Shown here: in pieces, positions 33,513-41,791 of the stretch
How positions within the stretch are numbered: position 1 is the first letter of the stretch
Layout: every line of letters begins with the position of its first letter
DNA from: Pseudomonas sp. SID14000
Lineage (GTDB): Bacteria > Pseudomonadota > Gammaproteobacteria > Pseudomonadales > Pseudomonadaceae
NCBI RefSeq assembly: GCF_002165135.1
Contig: NZ_NFZQ01000013.1
Location: 1 to 64,000 of the forward strand
Reading direction: 5' to 3'
Length of the DNA stretch: 64,000 nucleotides
Program-made: the position numbers and the translations under genes
The notes under the pieces: model-generated
Seen by the model: only the letters and a program-made list of their open reading frames with translations
Database searches by the model: none
What the model was told of the DNA's origin: nothing

Positions 33513-33525
33513 GAGAAAAATTCTC
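33513..33525. promoter_or_regulatory. Short palindrome in the bkdR-bkdA1 control region
   Basis: GAGAAAAATTCTC is a perfect inverted repeat (5-bp arms, 3-bp centre) in an AT-rich stretch between the divergent bkdR and bkdA1 genes. It is a plausible part of the BkdR binding region, but Lrp-type sites are degenerate, so this is only a candidate. Confidence 0.35.
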
Positions 33526-33636
33526 CTGCCGGACCACTAAGATGTAGAGGACGCTGACTTACCAGTCACAAGCCGGTACTCAGCGGCGGCCGCTTCAAAG
33601 CTCACAAAAACAAATACCCGAGCGAGCGTAAAAAGC

Positions 33637-34869
33637 ATGAACGAGTACGCCCCCCTGCGTTTGCATGTGCCCGAGCCCACCGGCCGGCCAGGCTGCCAGA
33701 CAGATTTCTCCTACCTGCGCCTGAACGATGCAGGACAAGTCCGTAAACCTCCTGTCGATGTCGATGCTGCCGACACCGCCGACCTGGCCTACAGCCTGGT
33801 CCGCGTGCTCGACGAGCAAGGCAACGCGCAAGGCCCATGGGCCGAGGACATCGATCCGCAAATCCTCCGCCAGGGCATGCGAGCCATGCTCAAGACGCGG
33901 ATTTTCGACAGCCGCATGGTGGTCGCCCAGCGCCAGAAGAAGATGTCCTTCTACATGCAGAGCCTGGGTGAAGAAGCCATCGGCAGCGGCCAGGCCCTGG
34001 CGCTGAACCGCACCGACATGTGCTTCCCCACCTACCGCCAGCAAAGCATCCTGATGGCCCGCGACGTGTCGCTGGTCGATATGATATGCCAGTTGCTATC
34101 CAACGAGCGTGACCCGCTCAAGGGCCGCCAACTGCCAATCATGTATTCGGTACGCGAGGCCGGTTTCTTCACCATCAGCGGCAACCTGGCGACCCAGTTC
34201 GTACAGGCGGTCGGCTGGGCCATGGCCTCGGCGATCAAGGGCGATACCAAGATCGCCTCGGCGTGGATCGGCGACGGCGCCACCGCCGAATCGGACTTCC
34301 ACACCGCCCTCACCTTCGCCCACGTCTACCGCGCCCCGGTGATCCTCAACGTGGTCAACAACCAGTGGGCGATCTCCACCTTCCAGGCCATCGCTGGTGG
34401 TGAGTCGACCACCTTCGCCGGCCGTGGCGTGGGTTGCGGCATCGCCTCGCTGCGGGTAGACGGCAACGACTTCGTCGCTGTGTACGCTGCCTCGCGCTGG
34501 GCCGCCGAACGAGCCCGTCGTGGCCTGGGCCCCTGCCTGATCGAGTGGGTCACCTACCGTGCCGGCCCGCACTCGACCTCGGACGACCCGTCCAAGTACC
34601 GCCCGGCCGATGACTGGAGCCACTTCCCGCTCGGCGACCCGATCGCCCGCCTGAAGCAGCACCTGATCAAGATCGGCCACTGGTCCGAGGAAGAGCACCA
34701 GGCCACCACTGCCGAGTTCGAAGCCGCGGTAATCGCCGCACAGAAAGAAGCCGAGCAGTACGGCACCCTGGCCAATGGTCACATCCCGAGTGCCGCCTCG
34801 ATGTTCGAGGACGTGTACAAGGAAATGCCCGACCACCTGCGCCGTCAACGCCAGGAACTGGGGGTTTGA
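33637..34869 (+). CDS. bkdA1: Branched-chain alpha-keto acid dehydrogenase E1 alpha subunit
   Basis: The 410-residue E1-alpha has the thiamine diphosphate/Mg motif IGDGATAESDFHTALTFAHV and VVNNQWAIST. With BkdA2 it decarboxylates the 2-keto acids of valine, leucine and isoleucine and passes the acyl group to lipoyl-BkdB. It is the first gene of bkdA1A2B-lpdV. Only a weak Shine-Dalgarno (GAGCG) precedes the ATG at 33637. The stop is separated by one base from the bkdA2 ATG. Confidence 0.96.
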   Translation: MNEYAPLRLHVPEPTGRPGCQTDFSYLRLNDAGQVRKPPVDVDAADTADLAYSLVRVLDEQGNAQGPWAEDIDPQILRQGMRAMLKTRIFDSRMVVAQRQKKMSFYMQSLGEEAIGSGQALALNRTDMCFPTYRQQSILMARDVSLVDMICQLLSNERDPLKGRQLPIMYSVREAGFFTISGNLATQFVQAVGWAMASAIKGDTKIASAWIGDGATAESDFHTALTFAHVYRAPVILNVVNNQWAISTFQAIAGGESTTFAGRGVGCGIASLRVDGNDFVAVYAASRWAAERARRGLGPCLIEWVTYRAGPHSTSDDPSKYRPADDWSHFPLGDPIARLKQHLIKIGHWSEEEHQATTAEFEAAVIAAQKEAEQYGTLANGHIPSAASMFEDVYKEMPDHLRRQRQELGV

Positions 34870-34870
34870 G

Positions 34871-35929
34871 ATGAACGACCACAACAACAGCATCAACCCG
34901 GAAACCGCCATGGCCACCACTACCATGACCATGATCCAGGCCCTGCGCTCGGCCATGGATGTCATGCTCGAGCGCGACGACAATGTGGTGATCTACGGCC
35001 AGGACGTCGGTTACTTTGGCGGCGTGTTCCGCTGCACCGAAGGCCTGCAGAACAAGTACGGCAAGTCTCGCGTGTTCGACGCGCCGATCTCCGAGAGCGG
35101 CATCGTCGGCACCGCCGTGGGCATGGGTGCCTACGGCCTGCGCCCGGTGGTGGAAATCCAGTTCGCCGACTACTTCTACCCGGCCTCCGACCAGATCGTT
35201 TCCGAGATGGCGCGCCTGCGTTACCGTTCGGCCGGCGAGTTCATCGCCCCCCTGACCCTGCGCATGCCCTGCGGTGGCGGGATCTATGGCGGCCAGACCC
35301 ACAGCCAGAGTCCGGAGGCGATGTTCACCCAGGTGTGCGGCCTGCGCACTGTCATGCCGTCCAACCCGTATGACGCCAAGGGCCTGCTGATCGCCTCGAT
35401 CGAATGCGACGACCCGGTGATCTTCCTCGAACCCAAGCGCCTGTACAACGGCCCGTTCGACGGCCACCACGACCGCCCTGTCACCCCGTGGTCGAAGCAC
35501 CCGCAAAGCGCCGTGCCCGATGGTTACTACAGCGTGCCGCTGGACAAGGCGGCCATTACCCGCCCCGGCAATGACGTGACCGTGCTGACCTACGGCACCA
35601 CGGTGTACGTGGCCCAGGTGGCCGCCGAAGAAACCGGCGTCGACGCCGAGGTGATCGACCTGCGCAGCCTGTGGCCGCTGGACCTGGACACTATCGTCGA
35701 GTCGGTGAAAAAGACCGGCCGCTGCGTGGTGGTACACGAGGCCACCCGTACCTGCGGCTTCGGCGCCGAACTGGTGTCGTTGGTGCAGGAACACTGCTTC
35801 CACCACCTGGAGGCGCCGATCGAGCGCGTCACCGGCTGGGATACCCCCTACCCTCACGCACAGGAATGGGCTTACTTCCCAGGGCCTTCGCGGGTAGGTG
35901 CGGCATTGAAAAAGGTCATGGAGGTCTGA
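34871..35929 (+). CDS. bkdA2: Branched-chain alpha-keto acid dehydrogenase E1 beta subunit
   Basis: The 352-residue E1-beta shows the transketolase pyrimidine-binding domain (VMLERDDNVVIYGQDVGYFG; PISESGIVGTAVGMG) and the C-terminal transketolase domain (VIDLRSLWPLDLDTIVESV). It forms the E1 heterotetramer with BkdA1. The ATG at 34871 is preceded by GGGGG and gives the family length; the upstream in-frame extension lies inside bkdA1. It abuts bkdB with no intergenic base. Confidence 0.96.
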   Translation: MNDHNNSINPETAMATTTMTMIQALRSAMDVMLERDDNVVIYGQDVGYFGGVFRCTEGLQNKYGKSRVFDAPISESGIVGTAVGMGAYGLRPVVEIQFADYFYPASDQIVSEMARLRYRSAGEFIAPLTLRMPCGGGIYGGQTHSQSPEAMFTQVCGLRTVMPSNPYDAKGLLIASIECDDPVIFLEPKRLYNGPFDGHHDRPVTPWSKHPQSAVPDGYYSVPLDKAAITRPGNDVTVLTYGTTVYVAQVAAEETGVDAEVIDLRSLWPLDLDTIVESVKKTGRCVVVHEATRTCGFGAELVSLVQEHCFHHLEAPIERVTGWDTPYPHAQEWAYFPGPSRVGAALKKVMEV

Positions 35930-37201
35930 ATGGGCACGCACGTCATCAAGATGCCGGACATTGGCGAAGGCATCGCGCAGGTCGAGTTGGTCGAGTGGTT
36001 CGTCAAAGTCGGCGACATGATCGCCGAAGACCAGGTGGTAGCCGATGTCATGACCGACAAGGCCACCGTGGAAATCCCTTCGCCGGTGAGCGGCAAGGTG
36101 CTGGCCCTGGGCGGCCAGCCCGGTGAAGTGATGGCGGTCGGCAGCGAGCTGATCCGCATCGAAGTGGAAGGCAGCGGCAACCACGTGGATGTGCCGCAGC
36201 CCAAGCCGGCCGAAGCCCCGGCTGCCCCCGTGGCCGACAAGCCGCCGGTGCAGACAGAAGTAAAACCGGCTGCATGCCAGGCCCCTGCCAACCACCAGGC
36301 AGCGCCCATCGTGCCGCGCCAGCCAGGCGACAAGCCGCTGGCCTCGCCGGCAGTGCGCAAGCGCGCCCTGGATGCCGGTATCGAACTGCGTTACGTGCAT
36401 GGTAGCGGCCCGGCTGGGCGCATCCTGCACGAAGACCTAGACGCCTTCATGAGCAAGCCGCAGAGCGCTGCCGGGCAAGCGCCGAACGGCTATGCCAAGC
36501 GCACCGACAGCGAACAGGTGCCGGTGATCGGCCTGCGCCGCAAGATCGCCCAACGCATGCAGGACGCCAAGCGCCGGGTCGCGCACTTCAGCTATGTGGA
36601 AGAAATCGACGTCACCGCCCTGGAAGCCCTGCGTCAGCAACTCAACAGCAAGCACGGCGACAGCCGCGGTAAGCTGACCCTGCTGCCGTTCCTGGTGCGC
36701 GCCCTGGTCGTGGCACTGCGCGACTTCCCGCAGATCAACGCCACCTATGACGACGAAGCCCAGGTCATCACCCGCCATGGCGCGGTGCATGTGGGCATCG
36801 CCACCCAGGGTGACAACGGTCTGATGGTGCCAGTGCTGCGCCATGCCGAGGCAGGCAGCTTGTGGAGCAATGCCGGCGAAATCGCCCGCCTGGCCAACGC
36901 TGCCCGCAACAACAAAGCCAGCCGCGATGAGCTGTCCGGTTCGACCATCACCTTGACCAGCCTGGGCGCCCTGGGCGGCATCGTCAGCACGCCGGTGGTC
37001 AACACCCCGGAAGTGGCGATCGTCGGCGTCAACCGCATGGTCGAGCGGCCGGTGGTGATCGACGGCCAGATCGTCGTACGCAAGATGATGAACCTGTCCA
37101 GCTCGTTCGACCACCGCGTGGTCGATGGCATGGACGCCGCGCTGTTCATCCAGGCCGTGCGCGGCCTGCTCGAACAACCCGCCTGCCTGTTCGTGGAGTA
37201 A
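35930..37201 (+). CDS. bkdB: Branched-chain keto acid dehydrogenase E2, dihydrolipoyl acyltransferase
   Basis: The 423-residue E2 has one lipoyl domain (about 1-80) with the lipoylated lysine in VMTDKATVEIPS and a Pro/Ala linker. A peripheral-subunit-binding domain follows (ASPAVRKRALDAGIELRYVH, GSGPAGRILHEDL), then the acyltransferase domain with the active-site SSSFDHRVVDGMD. It transfers branched acyl groups to CoA and is the core of the complex. GGAGG lies six bases before the ATG. Confidence 0.96.
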   Translation: MGTHVIKMPDIGEGIAQVELVEWFVKVGDMIAEDQVVADVMTDKATVEIPSPVSGKVLALGGQPGEVMAVGSELIRIEVEGSGNHVDVPQPKPAEAPAAPVADKPPVQTEVKPAACQAPANHQAAPIVPRQPGDKPLASPAVRKRALDAGIELRYVHGSGPAGRILHEDLDAFMSKPQSAAGQAPNGYAKRTDSEQVPVIGLRRKIAQRMQDAKRRVAHFSYVEEIDVTALEALRQQLNSKHGDSRGKLTLLPFLVRALVVALRDFPQINATYDDEAQVITRHGAVHVGIATQGDNGLMVPVLRHAEAGSLWSNAGEIARLANAARNNKASRDELSGSTITLTSLGALGGIVSTPVVNTPEVAIVGVNRMVERPVVIDGQIVVRKMMNLSSSFDHRVVDGMDAALFIQAVRGLLEQPACLFVE

Positions 37202-37203
37202 GC

Positions 37204-38583
37204 ATGCAACAGACCATACAGACTACCCTGTTGATCATCGGCGGCGGCCCTGGCGGCTACGTGGCAGCCATCCGCGCCGGGCAACTGGGCATCCCCACAG
37301 TGCTGGTGGAAGGCCAGGCACTGGGCGGTACCTGCCTGAACATCGGCTGCATCCCGTCCAAGGCACTGATCCACGTGGCCGAGCAATTCCACCAGACCTC
37401 GCGCTTTGCCGGGCCGTCGGAGCTGGGCATCAGCGTCGCCTCGCCGCGCCTGGACATCGGCCAGAGCGTGGCCTGGAAGGATGGCATCGTCGACCGCCTG
37501 ACCAGCGGCGTTGCCGCCCTGCTTAAGAAGCACGGGGTCAAGGTGATCCATGGTTGGGCGAAGGTCCTCGACGGCAAGCAGGTCGAGGTCGATGGCCAGC
37601 GTATCCAGTGCGAGCACCTGTTGCTGGCCACTGGCTCCAGCAGTGTCGAACTGCCGATGCTGCCGCTGGGCGGGCCGATCATTTCCTCGACCGAAGCCCT
37701 GGCGCCGAAAACCCTGCCGCAGCACCTGGTGGTGGTGGGCGGCGGCTATATCGGCCTGGAGCTGGGCATTGCCTATCGCAAGCTGGGCGCACGGGTCAGC
37801 GTGGTGGAAGCGCGCGAGCGCATCCTGCCAACCTACGACAGCGAGCTGACTGCCCCGGTGGCCGAATCGCTGAAAAAGCTGGGCATTGCCCTGCACCTGG
37901 GCCATAGCGTCGAAGGTTACGAAGACGGCTGCCTGCTGGCACGTGATGGTCAAGGCGTGCAACTGCGCCTGGAAGCCGACCAGGTGCTGGTGGCCGTGGG
38001 CCGTCGGCCGCGCACGCAAGGTTTCAACCTGGAGTGCCTGGACCTGAAGATGAACGGCGCTGCCGTCGCCATCGACGAGCGCTGCCAGACCAGCATGCGC
38101 AACGTCTGGGCCATCGGCGACGTGGCCGGCGAACCGATGCTGGCGCACCGGGCCATGGCCCAGGGCGAGATGGTCGCCGAGATCATCGCCGGCAAAGCAC
38201 GCCGTTTCGAACCCAGTGCGATTGCCGCGGTGTGTTTCACCGACCCGGAAGTGGTGGTGGTCGGCAAGACCCCGGAGCAGGCCAGCCAGCAAGGGCTGGA
38301 CTGCATCGTCGCGCAGTTCCCGTTCGCCGCCAACGGGCGAGCCATGAGCCTGGAATCGAAAAGCGGTTTCGTGCGCGTGGTGGCGCGCCGTGACAACCAT
38401 CTGATCCTGGGTTGGCAGGCGGTTGGCGTAGCGGTTTCCGAGTTGTCGACGGCGTTTGCCCAGTCGCTGGAGATGGGCGCGTGCCTGGAGGATGTGGCCG
38501 GTACCATCCATGCCCACCCGACACTGGGTGAGGCGGTACAGGAAGCGGCACTGCGCGCCCTGGGGCACGCCCTGCATATCTGA
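37204..38583 (+). CDS. lpdV: Dihydrolipoyl dehydrogenase of the branched-chain keto acid complex (LPD-Val)
   Basis: The 459-residue E3 flavoprotein has the FAD loop (IIGGGPGGYVAAIRAGQLG), the redox-active disulphide GGTCLNIGCIPS and an NAD-binding motif (VVVGGGYIGLELG). The catalytic His-Glu pair lies in AHPTLGEAVQ near the C-terminus. It reoxidises the lipoyl groups of BkdB. Dedicated E3 in this operon is characteristic of P. putida/aeruginosa. It is the last operon gene, followed by a terminator. Confidence 0.96.
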   Translation: MQQTIQTTLLIIGGGPGGYVAAIRAGQLGIPTVLVEGQALGGTCLNIGCIPSKALIHVAEQFHQTSRFAGPSELGISVASPRLDIGQSVAWKDGIVDRLTSGVAALLKKHGVKVIHGWAKVLDGKQVEVDGQRIQCEHLLLATGSSSVELPMLPLGGPIISSTEALAPKTLPQHLVVVGGGYIGLELGIAYRKLGARVSVVEARERILPTYDSELTAPVAESLKKLGIALHLGHSVEGYEDGCLLARDGQGVQLRLEADQVLVAVGRRPRTQGFNLECLDLKMNGAAVAIDERCQTSMRNVWAIGDVAGEPMLAHRAMAQGEMVAEIIAGKARRFEPSAIAAVCFTDPEVVVVGKTPEQASQQGLDCIVAQFPFAANGRAMSLESKSGFVRVVARRDNHLILGWQAVGVAVSELSTAFAQSLEMGACLEDVAGTIHAHPTLGEAVQEAALRALGHALHI

Positions 38584-38609
38584 CACTGAAGCGGCCGAGG
38601 CCGATTTGG

Positions 38610-38642
38610 CCCGCTGCGCCCCAGGCGCCGCGGGTCTTTTTT
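38610..38642 (+). terminator. Rho-independent terminator after lpdV
   Basis: CCCGC/GCGGG flanking CGCC/GGCG forms a strong hairpin (38610-38634) followed by TCTTTTTT. It lies 26 bp after the lpdV stop and ends the bkd operon. Confidence 0.85.
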
Positions 38643-38649
38643 CATTTCA

Positions 38650-38735
38650 CGATGACGCCTCGGAACCTGACGCGTCGTCCCCGCCGAAGGCTCCCATGAG
38701 GCTTCCCGGAATCGGGCCGCGCCGAGGCGTCATCG
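38650..38735. repeat. 14-bp perfect inverted repeat bounding a 58-bp segment
   Basis: CGATGACGCCTCGG (38650-38663) and CCGAGGCGTCATCG (38722-38735) are perfect inverted copies. The interval contains further short complementarities (GGCTCCCATGAGGC). It lies between the convergent lpdV and MFS genes and could be a terminator for the MFS transcript, a small mobile remnant or another structured element. Confidence 0.55.
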
Positions 38736-38806
38736 TTGCCGGCCGACGGCTTGCTGCGTGACACACCGGGCGAGTGCATCGCCGCCTTACTCATGGATGC
38801 ATCCCG

Positions 38807-40018
38807 TCAGGCCACCGCGACCCGATGGCCGGGCCGGAACCCATGCGTCCTGGCCGACCACGCTACGGCTAGCGCCAGCAACGCCAGCACTACCAAAGCC
38901 CACGGTAACGAGGCCGCCCCTTGGCGCTCCAGCAATACGCCGCCGACCACGCCGCCACCGGCGACAGCCAGATTGAAGACCGTCACCAGCATGGACTGCG
39001 CCACGTCCGCCGCGTCACCCGCCACATCCGCCAGTGCGGTTTGCAGCAGCGTCGGCGCACCGCCAAAGGTCAAGCCCCAGGCGGCTACACCGATGAGAAC
39101 AGCGACAATGGAACCACCCGCAAAACCAAGCGCCAAAGCAGCGACGGTGAACACGGCAAGGCTCAACAGGGTGAGCATACGCAGGCAGCGATCCACCAGC
39201 AGGCCGGTGAACCAGATACCCGCAATGGACGCCACACCGAACAACAGCAGCACCGCATCGACACGCGACCCCAGCCCCACGGAAGCCAGATAAGGCGCGA
39301 TGTAGGTGTAGAGGGTGTTGTGCGCCAGTATCCAGGCAAACAGCGCCAACAGCACCGGGCGAATGCCCGGCATCGTGAAAACACGCCGGATGGGCAACCG
39401 TTGCCCGGCAGACTGACCCGCGAAATCAGGCACCAACAACCGCACCCATACGAACAGCAGCAATGACAGGGCCGACATGATCCAGAACACGCCGCGCCAG
39501 TCGAACAGCGCGCCAAGCCACGTTCCAAGCGGAACACCAATCGCCAGCGCGACGGGTTGCCCGACGCCCGCAACCGCTAGCGCCCGCCCCTGCAAGCGGG
39601 ACGGCACCAGCCGCCGGGCATAACCGGCCAGCAGTCCCCACACCACGCCAGCGGCCATGCCCGCGACGAAGCGCGCGGCCAGTGTCAGCCCGTAATGGGT
39701 GGACAGGGCAGTGATGGTGTTGAACACCAGCAAGCCGCCAATCGCCAGCAGGAAAAGCGGGCGGCGATTCCATCCGCGTGTCACGGCGATGACCGGGATG
39801 GCCGCCAGCACCGAACCCAGCGCATACAGCGTCACCAGTTGCCCGGCCAAGGCTTCGGAGACACCCAGGCCATGCCCGATCTGCGGCAGCAGACCGGCAG
39901 GCATGGTTTCGGTCATGATGGCGAGAAAACCCGCCATCGTGAAGGCCAGCAGCTTCCCGACAGGCAAACCATCGGTATGCGACGCAGACGCGGCGGTATA
40001 TTTGTCAGAAGTACTCAT
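38807..40018 (-). CDS. MFS transporter, DHA1/arabinose-efflux-like
   Basis: The 403-residue protein has about 12 hydrophobic segments with an N-terminal signature of sugar/drug efflux DHA1 carriers (FLAIMTETMPAGLLPQIGHG). It also has VTRGWNRRPLFLLAIGG in loop 2-3 and AGVVWGLLAGYARRLVP in the fourth/fifth segment. It probably exports a small molecule. Its start overlaps the stop of the upstream dehydrogenase gene by four bases, so the two are translationally coupled and likely controlled by the TetR gene at 41017-41598. Confidence 0.85.
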   Translation of the reverse strand: MSTSDKYTAASASHTDGLPVGKLLAFTMAGFLAIMTETMPAGLLPQIGHGLGVSEALAGQLVTLYALGSVLAAIPVIAVTRGWNRRPLFLLAIGGLLVFNTITALSTHYGLTLAARFVAGMAAGVVWGLLAGYARRLVPSRLQGRALAVAGVGQPVALAIGVPLGTWLGALFDWRGVFWIMSALSLLLFVWVRLLVPDFAGQSAGQRLPIRRVFTMPGIRPVLLALFAWILAHNTLYTYIAPYLASVGLGSRVDAVLLLFGVASIAGIWFTGLLVDRCLRMLTLLSLAVFTVAALALGFAGGSIVAVLIGVAAWGLTFGGAPTLLQTALADVAGDAADVAQSMLVTVFNLAVAGGGVVGGVLLERQGAASLPWALVVLALLALAVAWSARTHGFRPGHRVAVA

Positions 40019-40908
40019 TCGGCTATTGTTCCGGCAGGGGTCACGCCAGCGAGATAAGACGCGGCCATATCCTTCTCGCCGTGTCCTGCGGCCAAGGCAC
40101 GCTCAAAGCGCCATAGCCCGGCCTGCGCCACATCTAGCTCCACGCCGGCCACTCCTGCGGCATCCACGACCAGGCGAGCATCCTTGGTTGCATTCGCAAT
40201 GGAAAAGCTGGTGGCGTAGTTGTCCGCGAGAATGGCGGCCGCCTTGGCCTGGAAGTAGCCGCTGTCCATCGGGCCGCCCGTGACCACATCCACCACCAGC
40301 GCGGGATCGACGCCTAGCCCCTTGGCCAGTGCCAAGCTTTCGGCCAGCCCGTGCGTCAGCGCGAACGCCCAATTGTTGAGTGCGAGCTTCAAGCGGCTGC
40401 TCATGCCCGTCTGCTCCGATACCCATAGGGTACGCTTGCCAATGGCATCGAAGACGGGTTGCACAGCGTCACGCTGCGCGACAGGGCCGGATGCAAGGAT
40501 GACCAGTTGGGCCATTTCCGCCGGCTGCCGAGTGCCTTGCACCGGAGCATCGTAGAACACCAGGCCAAACTGCTCGGCCAGTGCGGTCAGGGTATTGGCT
40601 CCCTCGATCCCGACCGTGCTCAGTTGCAGCCAGATCCCCCCCTGACGCAAAGCGGGCGCGGCAGCTTGCATTGCCTCCTGCACGCTGGGGCCGTCCTTGA
40701 GGACAGTCACGATGATGCTGGCTCCCTGTACCGCTTCGGCAGGGCTATCGAAGGCTTCGACGCCGTCGGCGGTCAGTGCGTGCGCTTTGGCCGCCGTGCG
40801 ATTCCAGGCGCGTACCGTGAATCCGCGTTTGCGCAGATTGCGTGCAACCGGGGCACCGATCAGGCCGGTGCCAAGCACAGCGATGGTGGGTGATGTGTCG
40901 GTGCTCAT
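40015..40908 (-). CDS. NAD(P)-dependent 3-hydroxyisobutyrate dehydrogenase-like reductase
   Basis: The 297-residue beta-hydroxyacid dehydrogenase has the dinucleotide-binding IAVLGTGLIGAPVARNL and the substrate-loop region DAPVQGTRQPAE (family consensus DAPVSGG, here with Gln-Gly-Thr). The lysine-bearing helix reads SRLKLALNNW, with LNNW replacing the usual VNN. The second domain is imine-reductase/HIBADH-like. The exact substrate is unknown; a short-chain hydroxy acid or imine is plausible. It is co-transcribed with the MFS gene and has a candidate TetR operator between it and its regulator. Confidence 0.82.
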   Translation of the reverse strand: MSTDTSPTIAVLGTGLIGAPVARNLRKRGFTVRAWNRTAAKAHALTADGVEAFDSPAEAVQGASIIVTVLKDGPSVQEAMQAAAPALRQGGIWLQLSTVGIEGANTLTALAEQFGLVFYDAPVQGTRQPAEMAQLVILASGPVAQRDAVQPVFDAIGKRTLWVSEQTGMSSRLKLALNNWAFALTHGLAESLALAKGLGVDPALVVDVVTGGPMDSGYFQAKAAAILADNYATSFSIANATKDARLVVDAAGVAGVELDVAQAGLWRFERALAAGHGEKDMAASYLAGVTPAGTIAE

Positions 40909-40942
40909 GGAAACTCCTTGCTATGAACGATAAAATCAAACG

Positions 40943-40956
40943 GGAACAATCATTCC
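40943..40956. promoter_or_regulatory. Candidate operator for the TetR regulator, site 1
   Basis: GGAACAATCATTCC is an imperfect palindrome 35 bp before the dehydrogenase ATG. Nearly the same 14-mer (one base different) occurs before the tetR gene at 41614-41627. Two such sites flanking a TetR gene and its neighbour are strong circumstantial evidence for an operator. Confidence 0.65.
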
Positions 40957-41016
40957 AGTTATGACCAAAGAAAAACCCGAAGCGCCGTATCAATGCACGG
41001 CGGCATCGGGTTGCGA

Positions 41017-41598
41017 CTACACGGTATCGAGCGCCACGTCGATCACGTCCATCAGGCATTGCCGGCGCTGCGGCGCCGGACTGCCTTTGCCAAGCACCCG
41101 CATCCCTTGTACGGTATTGACGAGGAAACGCGCCAAGGCGCGAGGGTTCTTGGCGGCAGCAACATCGCCGGATTGCTGCCCGCGCTGAATCAGTTTCTCC
41201 AGCGCCTTTTGCAGACGCTGGAAATTGTGCGCCACCAGCTCGGCCACGGCTTCGTCATGGCCGGCCAGTTCCAGCGTGGCATTAGCGACGAGGCAACCGC
41301 GTTTCTGTGGGTCGCCCAGCTCATCTTCGGCAACACGCGTCAGGAACTGCCGAATCAGTTCTTTGGCCGAACCAGAACCGGACAGCAATTTCACGTTGGC
41401 CATGGTCACGGCCTCGTAGCGGCGCAGGGCCTGTTGATACAGCCCCTGTTTGTTCTCGAAGGTGCTGTAGAGGCTACTGCGCGACAGCCCGGTGCCTTCC
41501 ACCAAATCCTGAATAGAGGTCGCGGCATACCCGCGCTGCCAGAACACACGCATCGCGGCATCAGCGATTTCGTCAGGCTCGAACGCCTTGGTACGCAT
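41017..41598 (-). CDS. TetR/AcrR-family transcriptional regulator
   Basis: The 193-residue protein has an N-terminal TetR helix-turn-helix (about 5-55; IADAAMRVFWQRGYAATSIQ, LSRSSLYSTFENKQGLYQ) and a ligand-binding helical C-terminal domain with CLVANATLELAGHD, typical of the TetR_C group that often controls reductase/efflux genes. It lies upstream of and on the same strand as the dehydrogenase-MFS pair. Its own start is preceded by a near-identical copy of the operator, implying autorepression. Confidence 0.88.
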   Translation of the reverse strand: MRTKAFEPDEIADAAMRVFWQRGYAATSIQDLVEGTGLSRSSLYSTFENKQGLYQQALRRYEAVTMANVKLLSGSGSAKELIRQFLTRVAEDELGDPQKRGCLVANATLELAGHDEAVAELVAHNFQRLQKALEKLIQRGQQSGDVAAAKNPRALARFLVNTVQGMRVLGKGSPAPQRRQCLMDVIDVALDTV

Positions 41599-41613
41599 GG
41601 CACTTACTCATCT

Positions 41614-41627
41614 GGAACGATCATTCC
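41614..41627. promoter_or_regulatory. Candidate operator for the TetR regulator, site 2
   Basis: GGAACGATCATTCC lies 16 bp upstream of the tetR start and is palindromic except for one pair. It matches site 1 at 13 of 14 positions. Confidence 0.65.
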
Positions 41628-41791
41628 CGACAATGTAAGGCGCGAGCTGTAGAGCGTCAAGAACAACCGGGACATTCCCCGTAGAGCGAAGCCCCACATC
41701 ACGCCAACGCACACATTGGCTTCTTTGAACGCCACCGTGGCACTGTGACGCCTCGGCAGGGGCGGGTCCATTAAATTGCAATGATCACCAT

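Noticed and set aside
34667..36430. 587-codon minus-strand ORF antisense to bkdA1-bkdB
   Set aside because: The bkd genes have complete catalytic motifs on the plus strand; the antisense frame is a composition artefact.
36745..38586. 613-codon minus-strand ORF antisense to bkdB-lpdV
   Set aside because: It lies wholly opposite two certain genes, and its product is rich in His, Ala and Gly without motifs.
38650..38735. Integron attC site or riboswitch
   Set aside because: The arms lack the RYYYAAC/GTTRRRY core of attC, and the element lies between convergent genes rather than in an mRNA leader.
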